64,000 bases of DNA from Planococcus maritimus (GTDB taxonomy: Bacteria > Bacillota > Bacilli > Bacillales_A > Planococcaceae), in the NCBI RefSeq assembly GCF_001687625.2, contig NZ_CP016538.2, forward strand, positions 406,001 through 470,000. Direction: 5' to 3'. Under the pieces are notes generated by a model that had not been told where the DNA came from, did no database searches, and saw nothing but the letters and a program-made list of their open reading frames with translations. Shown here in pieces: positions 51,539 through 61,130 of this stretch. Both the position numbers and the translations under genes were made by a program. How positions within the stretch are numbered: position 1 is the stretch's first letter; every line of letters starts with the position of its first letter.

Positions 51539-52690
51539 ATGAGAGAGGTAGTCATCGTTGAAGGGGTTCGGTCGCCAGTCGGCAGGCGCAAAGGCAAATT
51601 AAATGAAATGCGCCCGGATGAACTGGCAGCTGTCGTGCTAGAGGGATTGATGAAACGGGCGGGCGTCGACAAAGGCTTGGTAGAAGACGTCATTCTCGGT
51701 TGTGTTTCTCAATCGGGAGAACAAGGCGGCAATATCGCAAGAACCGCGGCATTGATCGCCGGCTTCCCGGATTCTGTGCCTGGGGTAACCATCGACCGCC
51801 AATGCGGATCGAGCCAGCAAGCTGTTCACTTTGGTGCGCAGGCGATTCTTGCGGGTGATATGGATATTGTTATTGCAGGCGGCGTGGAAAGCATGACGCG
51901 TGTCCCGATGTTCTCTAATATGCAAGGGGCGCAGCCGAGTGGAAAATTGACCGATCAATACGAAATCATCAATCAAGGTTTATCAGCAGAACGCATTGCG
52001 GCACAATGGGGATTCAGCCGGCAGCAATTAGATGCGTATGCAGTTAAGAGCCATGAACGCGCGCAAAATGCTATTGAAAGCGGACACTATGACAAGGAAA
52101 TTGTCTCGATTGAAGTGCCGGAAGAACAAAGCGGTTTCCAGAAAGTCGCGACAGACGAAGGGCCAAGAGCTGGGACGACCGAAGAGGTGCTCGCTGGGTT
52201 GAAACCTGCTTTTGATGAACAAGGCGTTATTACGGCAGGCAACGCCAGCCAAATGAGTGACGGGGCATCCGCTGTCTTATTGATGTCGAACGAAAAAGCG
52301 CAGGAGCTTGGATTGAAACCGAAAGCGCGTATTCTTGCCCGCACAGTAGTCGGATCCGATCCAACGTTGATGTTGACGGGGCCGATAGCGGCGACGAAAA
52401 AAGTGCTGGCGAAAGCCGGACTGTCAATTGAAGATATGGACCGCTATGAAGTGAATGAAGCCTTTGCGCCTGTTCCGCTCGCATGGCTTTCAGATATCGG
52501 GGGAGATCCGGATAAGCTTAACGTCAACGGTGGCGCGATTGCATTGGGGCATCCTTTAGGTGCGACCGGAACGAAATTATTGGTATCGCTCGTTCACGAA
52601 CTTGAGCGCTCGGATAGCCGTTACGGCTTGCTGGCTATTTGTGAAGGCATGGGAATGGCCAATGCGACGATCATTGAACGGCTTTCTTAA
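51539..52690 (+). CDS. acetyl-CoA C-acyltransferase (thiolase)
   Basis: A 383-residue degradative thiolase for the last step of fatty-acid beta-oxidation. The nucleophilic Cys is in IDRQCGSSQQAV (about residue 88), the His in NGGAIALGHPLGATG, and the second Cys in ICEGMGMAN, a slightly unusual form of CxGxGxG. AGGAGTG precedes the ATG. First gene of a three-gene operon under FadR and cre sites. Confidence 0.9.
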   Translation: MREVVIVEGVRSPVGRRKGKLNEMRPDELAAVVLEGLMKRAGVDKGLVEDVILGCVSQSGEQGGNIARTAALIAGFPDSVPGVTIDRQCGSSQQAVHFGAQAILAGDMDIVIAGGVESMTRVPMFSNMQGAQPSGKLTDQYEIINQGLSAERIAAQWGFSRQQLDAYAVKSHERAQNAIESGHYDKEIVSIEVPEEQSGFQKVATDEGPRAGTTEEVLAGLKPAFDEQGVITAGNASQMSDGASAVLLMSNEKAQELGLKPKARILARTVVGSDPTLMLTGPIAATKKVLAKAGLSIEDMDRYEVNEAFAPVPLAWLSDIGGDPDKLNVNGGAIALGHPLGATGTKLLVSLVHELERSDSRYGLLAICEGMGMANATIIERLS

Positions 52691-52723
52691 TTTGATCAAG
52701 ACATAATTAAAGGGGAGAGAGAA

Positions 52724-53494
52724 ATGGATTTTTCTAAAGTGAAAGCAATCGTCACTGGAGGAGCTTCTGGATTAGGGGAAGCAACAGTGCGCCACATTGC
52801 AGAAAGCGGAGGTCGTGCAGTCATTTTCGATCTTAACGAAGAGCGTGCGCAGGCAGTCATGGCTGATTTCGACGAGGGGCAAGTCGGTTATATCGAAACG
52901 GATGTGACGAATGCGCTTCAAGTGGAAGAAAGTGTGGGAATAGCAGTCGATCAACTAGGCCATATCAATCTGCTGGTTAATTGCGCAGGCATCGCCACGC
53001 CAGGAAAAGTCGTGTCAAAAGGACAGCCGCTAGCATTTGAACGTTTTGAAAAAGTTATCCAAGTCAATTTAGTCGGCAGTTTCAATGTCTTGCGTGTGGT
53101 AGCGGCCGCAATGCAAGGCAACGAATCGAATGAAGAAGGAGAGCGCGGCGTCATTATTTCGACCGCCTCTGTCGCAGCCTTTGAAGGGCAAATCGGCCAA
53201 GCAGCTTATAGCGCATCAAAAGGTGGGATCGTCTCAATGACTTTGCCGATTGCCCGTGAACTCGCACGTGATGGCATTCGCGTCTTAGCGATTGCGCCAG
53301 GACTTATGCAAACGCCAATGTTCGAAGGCTTGCCAGAATCCACCATCGCTTCGCTGTCTGCGACGGTGCCGTTTCCCGCACGCCTAGGCCGTCCTGTTGA
53401 ATACGCCAAATTGGTCAAAAGCATTGTCGACAATCCGTTATTGAATGGCGAAGTGATTCGTTTGGACGGCGCGATTCGCATGCAACCGAAATAA
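52724..53494 (+). CDS. SDR-type 3-hydroxyacyl-CoA dehydrogenase
   Basis: A 256-residue short-chain dehydrogenase. NAD-binding TGGASGLGEAT near residue 12, NCAGIA, catalytic Ser in STASVAAFEGQIGQ and Tyr-Lys in YSASKGG are present. The sequence resembles the type 2 (HSD17B10-like) 3-hydroxyacyl-CoA dehydrogenases. Its place between thiolase and acyl-CoA dehydrogenase supports a beta-oxidation role. AAGGGGAGAG precedes the ATG. Confidence 0.88.
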   Translation: MDFSKVKAIVTGGASGLGEATVRHIAESGGRAVIFDLNEERAQAVMADFDEGQVGYIETDVTNALQVEESVGIAVDQLGHINLLVNCAGIATPGKVVSKGQPLAFERFEKVIQVNLVGSFNVLRVVAAAMQGNESNEEGERGVIISTASVAAFEGQIGQAAYSASKGGIVSMTLPIARELARDGIRVLAIAPGLMQTPMFEGLPESTIASLSATVPFPARLGRPVEYAKLVKSIVDNPLLNGEVIRLDGAIRMQPK

Positions 53495-53514
53495 GGGAAG
53501 TAAAGGGAGTGGGA

Positions 53515-54666
53515 ATGATGGCGAGATATCGTTTTGAAGAAGAAGAACATACAATGTTCCGTAAATCCTTGCGTAAATTTTTAGAGAAAGAAGCGGTGCC
53601 CTATTACGAACAATGGGAAAAAGACCGCCTCATCCCAAAATCATTCTGGAGAAAACTTGGGGATATGGGCTTTTTATGCCCTCAAGTAGAAGAGCAGTAT
53701 GGTGGGCTTGGCCTTGATTTTCGCTACGGCGTCATTATCGGCGAAGAGATGGAACGCGTCGGGGCGAGTTTGACGGGTGTCGGACTTCACAATGACATTA
53801 CCGTTCCTTATATTGAAGCATATGGAACAGATCAACAGAAACAAGATTGGCTTCCAGGGTGTATTAGCGGTGAATACATTACAGCCATCGCGATGACGGA
53901 ACCGGGGGCTGGGTCGGATCTCGCCAGTATTTCCGCAACAGCTGTAAAAGACGGTGACCATTATATTGTTAACGGCCAGAAGACCTTTATCACCAACGGC
54001 ATCAATTGTACGCATGTATTGGTAGTCGTCAAAACCGATTCGAAAGCGGAGCCGAAGCATAAAGGCATCTCGTTGTTGATGGTCGAAGAAGGGACACCTG
54101 GGTTCACGAAAGGACGCAAGCTCGATAAAGTCGGACTTCACGCACAAGACACCTCAGAGTTGTATTTCGAAGATTGCCGGGTGCCTACCGGAAATCTCGT
54201 GGGAGAAGAGAACCGAGGCTTTACATACTTAATGGAAAAATTGCAGCAGGAGCGGCTCGTCGTGGCGCTTGCCGCACAAATCGCATCGGAAGACATGCTC
54301 GAGATGACGATCGATTATGTGAAATCCCGCAAAGCATTCGGCAAGCCCATCAGCGCATTTCAGAACACTCAGTTCAAGCTAGTGGAGATGGCAACGGAGA
54401 TTGAACTGGGCAAAGCGTTTTTAGAGTCGTTGATCGAAGACCATATGGCAGGAAAAGACGTCGTCTCGAAAGTGTCGATGGCGAAATATTGGCTGACAGA
54501 GACGGCGAAGAAAATTTCGAGCGACTGCATGCAATTACACGGTGGCTATGGGTATATGGAAGAATATAAAATCGCCCGTCGCTACCGGGACATTCCGGTG
54601 GCTGCGATTTATGCCGGATCGAATGAAATTATGAAAACCATCATCGCTAAACGGATGGGGCTGTGA
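53515..54666 (+). CDS. acyl-CoA dehydrogenase
   Basis: A 383-residue FAD enzyme for the first step of beta-oxidation. Signatures AMTEPGAGSDLASI (about residue 122), ITNGINCTHVLVVVKT, and CMQLHGGYGYMEEYKIARRYRDI with the glycine-rich end AIYAGSNEIMKTIIAKRMGL are present. AAAGGGAG precedes two adjacent ATGs (53515 and 53518); either could be used. Last gene of the beta-oxidation operon. Confidence 0.9.
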   Translation: MMARYRFEEEEHTMFRKSLRKFLEKEAVPYYEQWEKDRLIPKSFWRKLGDMGFLCPQVEEQYGGLGLDFRYGVIIGEEMERVGASLTGVGLHNDITVPYIEAYGTDQQKQDWLPGCISGEYITAIAMTEPGAGSDLASISATAVKDGDHYIVNGQKTFITNGINCTHVLVVVKTDSKAEPKHKGISLLMVEEGTPGFTKGRKLDKVGLHAQDTSELYFEDCRVPTGNLVGEENRGFTYLMEKLQQERLVVALAAQIASEDMLEMTIDYVKSRKAFGKPISAFQNTQFKLVEMATEIELGKAFLESLIEDHMAGKDVVSKVSMAKYWLTETAKKISSDCMQLHGGYGYMEEYKIARRYRDIPVAAIYAGSNEIMKTIIAKRMGL

Positions 54667-54726
54667 AGAAGACGGTTCCAAGTCGCGGGCTTCTAGAAAG
54701 CTTGATTGGCTTGCAGGAGTTACCAC

Positions 54727-54755
54727 TTGACAGAATATACAAAACCTTTTAGTAT
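54727..54755 (+). promoter_or_regulatory. promoter of the trp operon
   Basis: TTGACA (54727-54732), 17 bases, TAGTAT (54750-54755). It starts the T-box leader. Confidence 0.75.
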
Positions 54756-54759
54756 GAAG

Positions 54760-55085
54760 GACAACTTGTTGGTAGCGGCAAGTCTATTCGAGAGAAGAGT
54801 TAGCAAAGATGAGAACAGAACAGTAGAAATCTAAGAGTGAGACGAGTAGGCAGTGGTGTTCATGTAGAGAGTCAGCGGGTGGTGAAAGCTGATTGGATGC
54901 GCTGTGCGAATGGACTTATGAGAGCCAGCCGGAAAGCGGAAGCGAGTATGGCGGACGTATCCCTGCGTTAAAGGGAAAGGCTGAAGAAGCCTGATTAAGT
55001 GAGTGCAAAATGCATTAATGCGTGGTGGTACCGCGGTTAAAACCGTCCCCGCAACCGGAGTAAGTCCCGGTTGCGGGGATTTTTG
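54760..55085 (+). ncRNA. T-box riboswitch, tryptophan-specific
   Basis: Stem I shows AGAGAG, the GGTGGTGAAAGC distal-loop region and a specifier loop GAA-TGG-AC with the Trp codon UGG at 54911-54913. The T-box TGGTACCGCGG is at 55026-55036. The terminator is formed by CCCCGCAACCGG and CCGGTTGCGGGG (to 55080) plus a T run. Uncharged tRNA-Trp would pair with UGG and the T-box and allow read-through to trpD. This replaces the TRAP system of Bacillus subtilis. Confidence 0.93.
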
Positions 55086-55115
55086 CATTTAAAAACGAGA
55101 CGAGGAGAGATTGAG

Positions 55116-56108
55116 ATGAGCAGAGCAGAGAATATGAATGAACAAACAATGAAGCAACAAGCGATAGAATTATTAGAAGGACGCATGAGTCACCAGCAGA
55201 TGACAGACTTGTTGAGTGGATTGCACGAAAAAGGTGAGACGGCCGATGAGTTGGTCGGTATGGTCCGCGCAATGCGCGAAAAAGCGGTGAAGCTCCCAGA
55301 AATGACGGGCGAACTGGTCGATGTTTGCGGGACGGGCGGCGACAAATCCTTTAGTTTTAATATCAGTACGTTGACAGCGTTTGTCTTGGCAGGATGCGGC
55401 ATGAGAGTGGCAAAGCACGGCAATCGCAGCGTATCCAGCAAGACCGGCAGTTCGGACTTATTGGAAGAGATCGGGATTTCCACTCAATTGCCCTTAACTG
55501 AAATTCCGTCACTGGTTGAACAGACGGGTATCGCGTTTTTGTTCGCGCCAGCGGTTCATCCGGCGCTCGGGGGCTTGCGTGAAGTGCGCAAGGAAATCGG
55601 GACGCCAACCATTTTCAATTTGGTTGGCCCTCTCGCGAATCCTCTGCCTATAACCGTCCAAATGAGCGGGGTGTACCGTTCGGACATGATGGAACCGATG
55701 GCGGATGCATTGATGCGACTTGGCAGAAAACGTGGAGCCATCGTCCACGGAGCAGGCGGGCTGGATGAATTGTCGCTTTCTGGAACCAACCAATTGATTG
55801 TTTTTGACGAAAATGGCAAGCGTAGCATGACGGTTCACCCTCATGAAGTAGGACTTGAGACAGCACCGATCGAAGCGATTCGCGGTGGCGATTCAAAACG
55901 CAATGCCGAAATTTTCCAAGAAGTCATCAGCGGGACGCCGAGTGCTTATTTGGATACGGTGGCGCTCAATGCAGGAACGGTCCTTTACGTAAGCGGTCGC
56001 GCCGCAAGCATTTCTGAAGGCGTACATCAAGCAAGAAAATCCATCATTTCAGGAGAAACGGCGCGTGTTTACGAACTGCACCGCCTAACATCGGGGGTAC
56101 TTATATGA
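55116..56108 (+). CDS. trpD: anthranilate phosphoribosyltransferase
   Basis: A 330-residue enzyme that joins anthranilate to PRPP. The PRPP loop VDVCGTGGDKSFSFNIST (about residue 67) and KHGNRSVSSKTGSSDLLE, NLVGPLANP and HGAGGLDELS are intact. ATG 55116 follows GAGGAGAG; the longer frame would begin within the leader terminator. It is the first gene after the T-box: no trpE or trpG precedes it. It overlaps trpC by four bases. Confidence 0.94.
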   Translation: MSRAENMNEQTMKQQAIELLEGRMSHQQMTDLLSGLHEKGETADELVGMVRAMREKAVKLPEMTGELVDVCGTGGDKSFSFNISTLTAFVLAGCGMRVAKHGNRSVSSKTGSSDLLEEIGISTQLPLTEIPSLVEQTGIAFLFAPAVHPALGGLREVRKEIGTPTIFNLVGPLANPLPITVQMSGVYRSDMMEPMADALMRLGRKRGAIVHGAGGLDELSLSGTNQLIVFDENGKRSMTVHPHEVGLETAPIEAIRGGDSKRNAEIFQEVISGTPSAYLDTVALNAGTVLYVSGRAASISEGVHQARKSIISGETARVYELHRLTSGVLI

Positions 56109-56875
56109 CCATATTGGATAAAATCATGGAGACAAAGCGGCAGGAAATCACCGCTTATGAAGAAAGCTATCCGGCCACTGAGCAATTTCCGGATAAACCG
56201 AAACTCATTGACACCTTGCGAAATGGCCGTGGAGTCATTTCAGAAATTAAGCGCGCATCGCCGTCTAAAGGTGCCATTCGCATGGAAGTGGATGTCGTAG
56301 AGCAGGGCTTGAAATACGAAGGAGCCGGTGCAGCAGCCATTTCCGTGTTAACAGATGAACAATATTTTAAAGGCTCTATCGAAGATTTGAAAAAAGTGGC
56401 GCGGACTGTTTCAGTACCAGTACTTTGCAAAGACTTCATGGTCAGTGAAATTCAAATCGAGCGCGCGAAAGCGGCCGGAGCGACGATCATCTTATTGATC
56501 GTCGCAGCGCTCACGGATGAAGAGCTAGAGCGCCTCTTCCGCTATGCAGAATCGCTTGGTTTGGAAATTTTAGTGGAAGTGCACGATACGGAAGAATTGC
56601 AAAAAGCCGTCGCACTCGGGGCGCAGTTGATTGGCGTCAACAACCGCAACTTAAAAACGTTTGAAGTTTCACTCGAACGGACGGCGGAACTAGCTGGTCA
56701 ATTTCCATTCGGCAGCGGTTCGGTTCTGATCAGCGAAAGCGGCATGAATGACACAGCGGATGCGCACCGGGCTTATGAACTCGGAGCACAAGGTGTGCTG
56801 GTCGGAGAAGCGTTGATGCGTTCGGAAGACCCGGCAAGCTGGATCCTCCGGGCGACAGGACAGGAGGGTGCGTAA
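56105..56875 (+). CDS. trpC: indole-3-glycerol phosphate synthase
   Basis: A 256-residue TIM barrel that closes the indole ring. Motifs [15 protein letters not shown] (catalytic Glu and Lys), [33 protein letters not shown] and LISESGMN are conserved. Its start overlaps the trpD stop (ATGA) and its TAA overlaps the trpF ATG. Confidence 0.95.
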   Translation: MTILDKIMETKRQEITAYEESYPATEQFPDKPKLIDTLRNGRGVISEIKRASPSKGAIRMEVDVVEQGLKYEGAGAAAISVLTDEQYFKGSIEDLKKVARTVSVPVLCKDFMVSEIQIERAKAAGATIILLIVAALTDEELERLFRYAESLGLEILVEVHDTEELQKAVALGAQLIGVNNRNLKTFEVSLERTAELAGQFPFGSGSVLISESGMNDTADAHRAYELGAQGVLVGEALMRSEDPASWILRATGQEGA

Positions 56876-58683
56876 TGACACGTGTTAAAATTTGTGGATT
56901 AATGGAAGAGCAGCACGTTAAAGCCGCATCACAAGCGGATGCCATCGGATTTGTCTTTGCCCCGAGCAGGCGGCGTGTATCGATCGAGCGAGCGCAGGAA
57001 TTGTCGCGTCTTGCGACGAACGAAATGCAGCGGATCGGCGTATTCGTCAACGCTTCGTATGAAGAAATCGACAAAGCTGTCAAAACCGTCCCGCTGACGA
57101 TGGTGCAATTGCACGGCGATGAACCGGACGAATTGATTCGGCGCATCGAAGTGCCAGTCATCCAAGCATTTTCGATACGCACACCAGACGATGTAGAAAA
57201 GCTGAACAACTCGATTGCAGATTATGTATTGGTCGATGCACCAGGCACCGATTACCGCGGAGGAAGCGGGCATGTGTTTGACTGGAGCCTTTTGGAAAAC
57301 GTGAAATTAGATCATAGCCGCCTGATTTTAGCGGGCGGGTTAAATCAAGACAATGTGAAAGCGGCCATTAGCCAAACCAATCCATTCATGGTCGATGTGT
57401 CGAGCGGCGTGGAAACGGACGGCCGAAAAGACGAAGTGAAGATCCAGCAATTCATACTACAGGCAAAGGGTGATTCGATGGAGAGAACGCAGGAGAAAAC
57501 AATAGATCCAGTAGGGTTTTTCGGGCGCTACGGCGGCCAGTTCGTGCCGGAAACTTTGATGAAGGCGGTCAAAGAACTTGAAGCGGCTTACGAAGATGCG
57601 AAAAATGATGCGGAGTTCCAAAAAGAATACCATCATTACTTGAAAGAGTACGTCGGTCGTGAACAACCACTGACGTTTGCGGCGCGCATGACAGAAGCGT
57701 GGGGCGGTCCGAAAATTTATTTGAAACGCGAGGATTTAAACCACACCGGCGCACATAAAGTAAACAATGCGATTGGCCAAGCCTTGCTCGCGCAGCGTAT
57801 GGGCAAGCGCAAAATCGTGGCGGAAACCGGAGCTGGCCAGCATGGCGTGGCGACGGCTACCATTTGTGCGTTGTTCGATTTGGACTGTGTCGTCTTCATG
57901 GGTGAAGAAGATATCAAACGCCAGCAACTGAATGTATTCCGCATGAAATTATTGGGCGCGCGCGTAGAAAGTGTTACAAAAGGCAGCGGCACGCTGAAAG
58001 ATGCGGTAAACGAAGCGCTGCGCTACTGGGTCACCAATGTCGAAGATACGCATTACTTGATTGGCTCAGCTCTTGGGCCGCATCCATTCCCGACGATGGT
58101 GCGCGATTTCCAAAGCGTCATCGGCAAAGAAACAAAACGGCAGATCCTAGAAAAAGAAGGGCGTCTGCCAGATGCGATTGTCGCATGTGTCGGGGGTGGT
58201 TCCAATGCGATCGGCATGTTCCACCCGTTTATCGAAGATGCATCGGTCCACTTGATCGGCGCAGAAGCGGCTGGAGCAGGCGTGGATACGGATCGCCATG
58301 CAGCTACTTTAACTAAAGGATCGGAAGGTGTGCTGCACGGGGCTATGATGAAGATCTTGCAAGACGATGCCGGGCAAGTGCAAGAAGCGCATTCGATTTC
58401 TGCCGGGCTCGATTACCCGGGCATCGGCCCGGAACACGCTCACCTTGCGGACAACGGGCGCGTGACCTATGAAGCGATTACAGATGATGAGGCGCTTGCC
58501 TCGGTCATTGAGATGTCGCGCCTTGAAGGCATCATTCCGGCTTTGGAATCTGCCCATGCGATTGCAGAGGCGAAAAAACAAGCCCAGTCGATGACAACGG
58601 ATGAAATACTCGTCATTTGCGTATCCGGCAGAGGCGATAAAGATATGGCGACATACGCCGAGAAATTGGAGGGGCTGTCATGA
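56875..58683 (+). CDS. trpF-trpB: phosphoribosylanthranilate isomerase fused in frame to tryptophan synthase beta
   Basis: One 602-residue frame. Residues 1 to about 199 are TrpF ([38 protein letters not shown]). From Met202 (57478) it continues as TrpB ([15 protein letters not shown] Lys in [32 protein letters not shown]). There is no linker. At the junction, GCAAAGGGTGATTCGATG holds a strong ribosome site 4-5 bases before the TrpB ATG, and one added base would give a TGA stop right after TrpF. So this is either a real recent fusion or a one-base sequencing error; internal initiation of TrpB remains possible. Confidence 0.85.
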   Translation: MTRVKICGLMEEQHVKAASQADAIGFVFAPSRRRVSIERAQELSRLATNEMQRIGVFVNASYEEIDKAVKTVPLTMVQLHGDEPDELIRRIEVPVIQAFSIRTPDDVEKLNNSIADYVLVDAPGTDYRGGSGHVFDWSLLENVKLDHSRLILAGGLNQDNVKAAISQTNPFMVDVSSGVETDGRKDEVKIQQFILQAKGDSMERTQEKTIDPVGFFGRYGGQFVPETLMKAVKELEAAYEDAKNDAEFQKEYHHYLKEYVGREQPLTFAARMTEAWGGPKIYLKREDLNHTGAHKVNNAIGQALLAQRMGKRKIVAETGAGQHGVATATICALFDLDCVVFMGEEDIKRQQLNVFRMKLLGARVESVTKGSGTLKDAVNEALRYWVTNVEDTHYLIGSALGPHPFPTMVRDFQSVIGKETKRQILEKEGRLPDAIVACVGGGSNAIGMFHPFIEDASVHLIGAEAAGAGVDTDRHAATLTKGSEGVLHGAMMKILQDDAGQVQEAHSISAGLDYPGIGPEHAHLADNGRVTYEAITDDEALASVIEMSRLEGIIPALESAHAIAEAKKQAQSMTTDEILVICVSGRGDKDMATYAEKLEGLS

Positions 58684-59450
58684 AACGATTAGCAGAATTA
58701 AAGCAAGCAGGACATAAAGCCTTTGTCGCCTATATCATGGCAGGAGACGGTGGAATTGAAAAATTGGGTGAGCAGATCCAGCATTTGCAAGAGCGCGGCG
58801 TGACGGCGATTGAAGTCGGCATTCCGTTCTCGGACCCAGTCGCTGATGGCCCGACGATCGAAGCTGCAGGCAACCGGGCGCTTGCTGAAGGAATTACCTT
58901 AGAAAAAGTATTGGAAGAGATGCAGCGCTTTGACTTTGAAGTGAAAGTGCCGCTCGTCATCATGACTTATTTGAATCCGGTCATTCGCTTTGGCGCGGAG
59001 CGTTTTACACAAGAAGCGAAAAAAGCAGGGGCATCCGGCATCATCATTCCGGATTTGCCGTTTGAGCATCGTCAATTGATCGAGCCATTCGCCAAACAAC
59101 AGGAGCTTGTGCTGATTCAACTCGTCACGTTGACAACGATCGACAGCCGCCTGGAAGAGATTTTGAAGCAGGCAGAAGGTTTTGTTTATGCAGTGACGGT
59201 CACTGGCATTACCGGGAGCCGCGATGAGCTGGCAGAAGAAGTCGGCGCATTTACACGCAAGGTAAGGGATTTAAGCCCTGTACCGGTCTATGCTGGATTT
59301 GGCATTTCTAAAGAAAGCCACGTCGATATGCTGCGGGATGATGTCGACGGGTTTATCGTCGGCAGCGCAATCGTCCAAGCTTTCCACGAAGGGCGCATTG
59401 AAGACGTGGAACCGTTGATTGATGCAGTAACGGCTCCTCATTCGGTATAA
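58680..59450 (+). CDS. trpA: tryptophan synthase alpha subunit
   Basis: A 256-residue TIM barrel that releases indole from indole-3-glycerol phosphate. Catalytic Glu and Asp lie in [30 protein letters not shown] and [16 protein letters not shown] bind phosphate. It overlaps the trpB stop (ATGA). Last gene of the operon. No clear terminator is seen in the 21 bases before the next gene. Confidence 0.95.
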   Translation: MKRLAELKQAGHKAFVAYIMAGDGGIEKLGEQIQHLQERGVTAIEVGIPFSDPVADGPTIEAAGNRALAEGITLEKVLEEMQRFDFEVKVPLVIMTYLNPVIRFGAERFTQEAKKAGASGIIIPDLPFEHRQLIEPFAKQQELVLIQLVTLTTIDSRLEEILKQAEGFVYAVTVTGITGSRDELAEEVGAFTRKVRDLSPVPVYAGFGISKESHVDMLRDDVDGFIVGSAIVQAFHEGRIEDVEPLIDAVTAPHSV

Positions 59451-59471
59451 TGCCCTCAGGAGGGATTCGTT

Positions 59472-60065
59472 ATGTTCGAACCGTTGAATGCGAAATATTT
59501 CGAGGCGCCGACACTAGAGTTGTCGCGCGACTTGTTAGGGAAAATTCTGGTCCACGAAGGGCCTGAGGGAATTGTTGCCGGCCGGATCGTTGAGACCGAA
59601 GCCTATATGGGGGCGGAAGACCGGGCTGCGCACAGTTTTGGTAACCGCCGTACGAAGCGGACAGAAGTGATGTTTGGCAGATCGGGCCTTGTATATACGT
59701 ATCAAATGCATACCCATACGTTAGTGAATGTCGTCAGCGGGCCGGAAGATGAGCCGCGTGCCATCCTGATTCGTGCGGTCGAACCGATTGAAGGCACCGA
59801 ATTCATGGCAGAGCGCAGAGGCCACCACATGCCGATGAAGCAGTGGACGAATGGGCCGGGTAAATTGACAAAAGCGCTGGGCATCACGATGGACTATAAC
59901 GGTCATCATTTTACCGAGCGCCCGCTGTACATTGCTGAGGGGGGTGCTGTTCATGCTGTATCGACAGGGCCTCGCGTCGGCATCGGAAATTCGCAGGAAG
60001 CGGTCCATTATCCGTACCGCTTCTGGGAGTCGGAAAATCCGTTTGTCTCAAAATTCCGTCCGTAA
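59472..60065 (+). CDS. 3-methyladenine DNA glycosylase (AAG/MPG family)
   Basis: A 197-residue base-excision glycosylase. LSRDLLGKILVH, the catalytic Glu region IVETEAYMGAEDRAAHSF, VYTYQMHTHTLVNVV and NGPGKLTKALGI are typical of AAG (Bacillus YxlJ-like). It removes alkylated purines. CAGGAGG precedes the ATG. It lies just 21 bases after trpA and may share the transcript. Confidence 0.9.
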   Translation: MFEPLNAKYFEAPTLELSRDLLGKILVHEGPEGIVAGRIVETEAYMGAEDRAAHSFGNRRTKRTEVMFGRSGLVYTYQMHTHTLVNVVSGPEDEPRAILIRAVEPIEGTEFMAERRGHHMPMKQWTNGPGKLTKALGITMDYNGHHFTERPLYIAEGGAVHAVSTGPRVGIGNSQEAVHYPYRFWESENPFVSKFRP

Positions 60066-60072
60066 TCCAGAT

Positions 60073-60097
60073 GTTTAAGCTTTCCAATTCGTGGAAT
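60073..60097 (+). promoter_or_regulatory. SigB-like promoter of the DJ-1/PfpI gene
   Basis: GTTTAA (60073-60078), 13 bases, TGGAAT (60092-60097): the -35 is perfect and the -10 differs at one base from GGGWAT. Confidence 0.65.
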
Positions 60098-60135
60098 ACT
60101 GAGAGGGAGCACATAAACAGAAGGAGTGAAGGAAA

Positions 60136-60654
60136 GTGGCAAAAATTGCAACGTTGATTACAGATATGTTCGAAGATGTGGAATATACAGAGCCGGCAAA
60201 AGCGTTTAACGAAGCAGGCCATGAACTGATCAATATCGAAAAGGAAGCGGGCAAGAAAGTGACCGGCAAGCAAGGTGAAGCCGTCGTCACGATCGATAAA
60301 GGCATCGATGATGTGAACCCGGATGAATTTGATGCGCTGTTGTTACCAGGCGGTTTCTCGCCAGACCAATTGCGCGGTGACGATCGTTTCGTGACGTTCA
60401 CGAAAGCGTTCATGGATGCGGAGAAACCAGTCTTTGCGATCTGCCACGGGCCACAGCTATTGATCACGGCGAAAGCTTTGGAAGGGCGTAAAGCAACAGG
60501 CTTCAAGTCGATCCAAGTCGATATGGAGTATGCCGGTGCAACCGTCGTGGATGAAGAAGTCGTGGTCTGCCAGAATCAATTGGTGACAAGCCGCCAGCCG
60601 GACGATATCCCGGCATTCAACCGCGAGTCATTGAAATTGCTCGAAAACAAATAA
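60136..60654 (+). CDS. DJ-1/PfpI-family protein (general stress, YfkM-like)
   Basis: A 172-residue protein of the DJ-1/PfpI superfamily. The nucleophile-elbow Cys lies in FAICHGPQLL and the acidic partner in LLPGGFSPD. Bacillus YfkM and YraA are SigB-dependent members linked to protein quality or deglycation; which activity applies here is uncertain. Start GTG 60136 with AAGGAAA upstream. A terminator follows at 60665. Confidence 0.88.
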   Translation: MAKIATLITDMFEDVEYTEPAKAFNEAGHELINIEKEAGKKVTGKQGEAVVTIDKGIDDVNPDEFDALLLPGGFSPDQLRGDDRFVTFTKAFMDAEKPVFAICHGPQLLITAKALEGRKATGFKSIQVDMEYAGATVVDEEVVVCQNQLVTSRQPDDIPAFNRESLKLLENK

Positions 60655-60664
60655 GGAACCATCC

Positions 60665-60693
60665 AACCGCTCCCGTAATGGGGGCGGTTTTTT
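60665..60693 (+). terminator. rho-independent terminator
   Basis: AACCGCTCCC and GGGGGCGGTT form the stem, followed by a T run. Confidence 0.88.
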
Positions 60694-60727
60694 TGTATGA
60701 ACACTTCTAGAAAATGGAGATGGCCTC

Positions 60728-60756
60728 TTGTATATATAAGCGATCGCTTATATAAT
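60728..60756 (+). promoter_or_regulatory. promoter and ArsR operator
   Basis: TTGTAT (60728-60733) and TATAAT (60751-60756) are 17 bases apart. A perfect 22-bp palindrome (60733-60754, centre AAGCGATCGCTT) fills the spacer and runs into the -10, so the bound repressor would shut the promoter fully. Confidence 0.8.
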
Positions 60757-60785
60757 GAAGGCTGTTGCTAAAAGGGGTGGATGAA

Positions 60786-61115
60786 ATGGACTATCAACAA
60801 ATGGAACAAAGCTTGAAAGCGGTCGGCGATGAAAATCGCATGTTGATATTAAAATACTTGTCGAAAGAGGCCTTGTGTATCTGCGAATTCACGGAGCTGC
60901 TGGATATGTCGCAGCCGGCCATCAGCCAGCATATGCGCAAGTTGAAGCAGGCGCAATTGATCTGCGAAGAAAAGCGGGGGCGTTGGACGATCTGGTCGCT
61001 TAATGAAGGGCATGAGCTTTTCGAGGTGCTGATCACACTTCTAGCGATGTTGCCAGAGCCCGAAAGAACAGTAGAATCATTGATCGCTGAAGGCAAGAAA
61101 GTGAATTGTACTTAA
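60786..61115 (+). CDS. arsR: ArsR-family metalloregulator
   Basis: A 109-residue winged-helix repressor. The inducer motif ALCICEFTELL has the CxC pair of the alpha-3 arsenite/antimonite or cadmium site, and recognition helix MSQPAISQHMRKLKQAQLI follows. ATG 60786 with AAAGGGGTGG is preferred. It is followed 15 bases later by arsB, so arsenite is the likely inducer. The palindrome at the promoter is its probable operator. Confidence 0.88.
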   Translation: MDYQQMEQSLKAVGDENRMLILKYLSKEALCICEFTELLDMSQPAISQHMRKLKQAQLICEEKRGRWTIWSLNEGHELFEVLITLLAMLPEPERTVESLIAEGKKVNCT

Positions 61116-61130
61116 GGAGTTGTAGATGAA

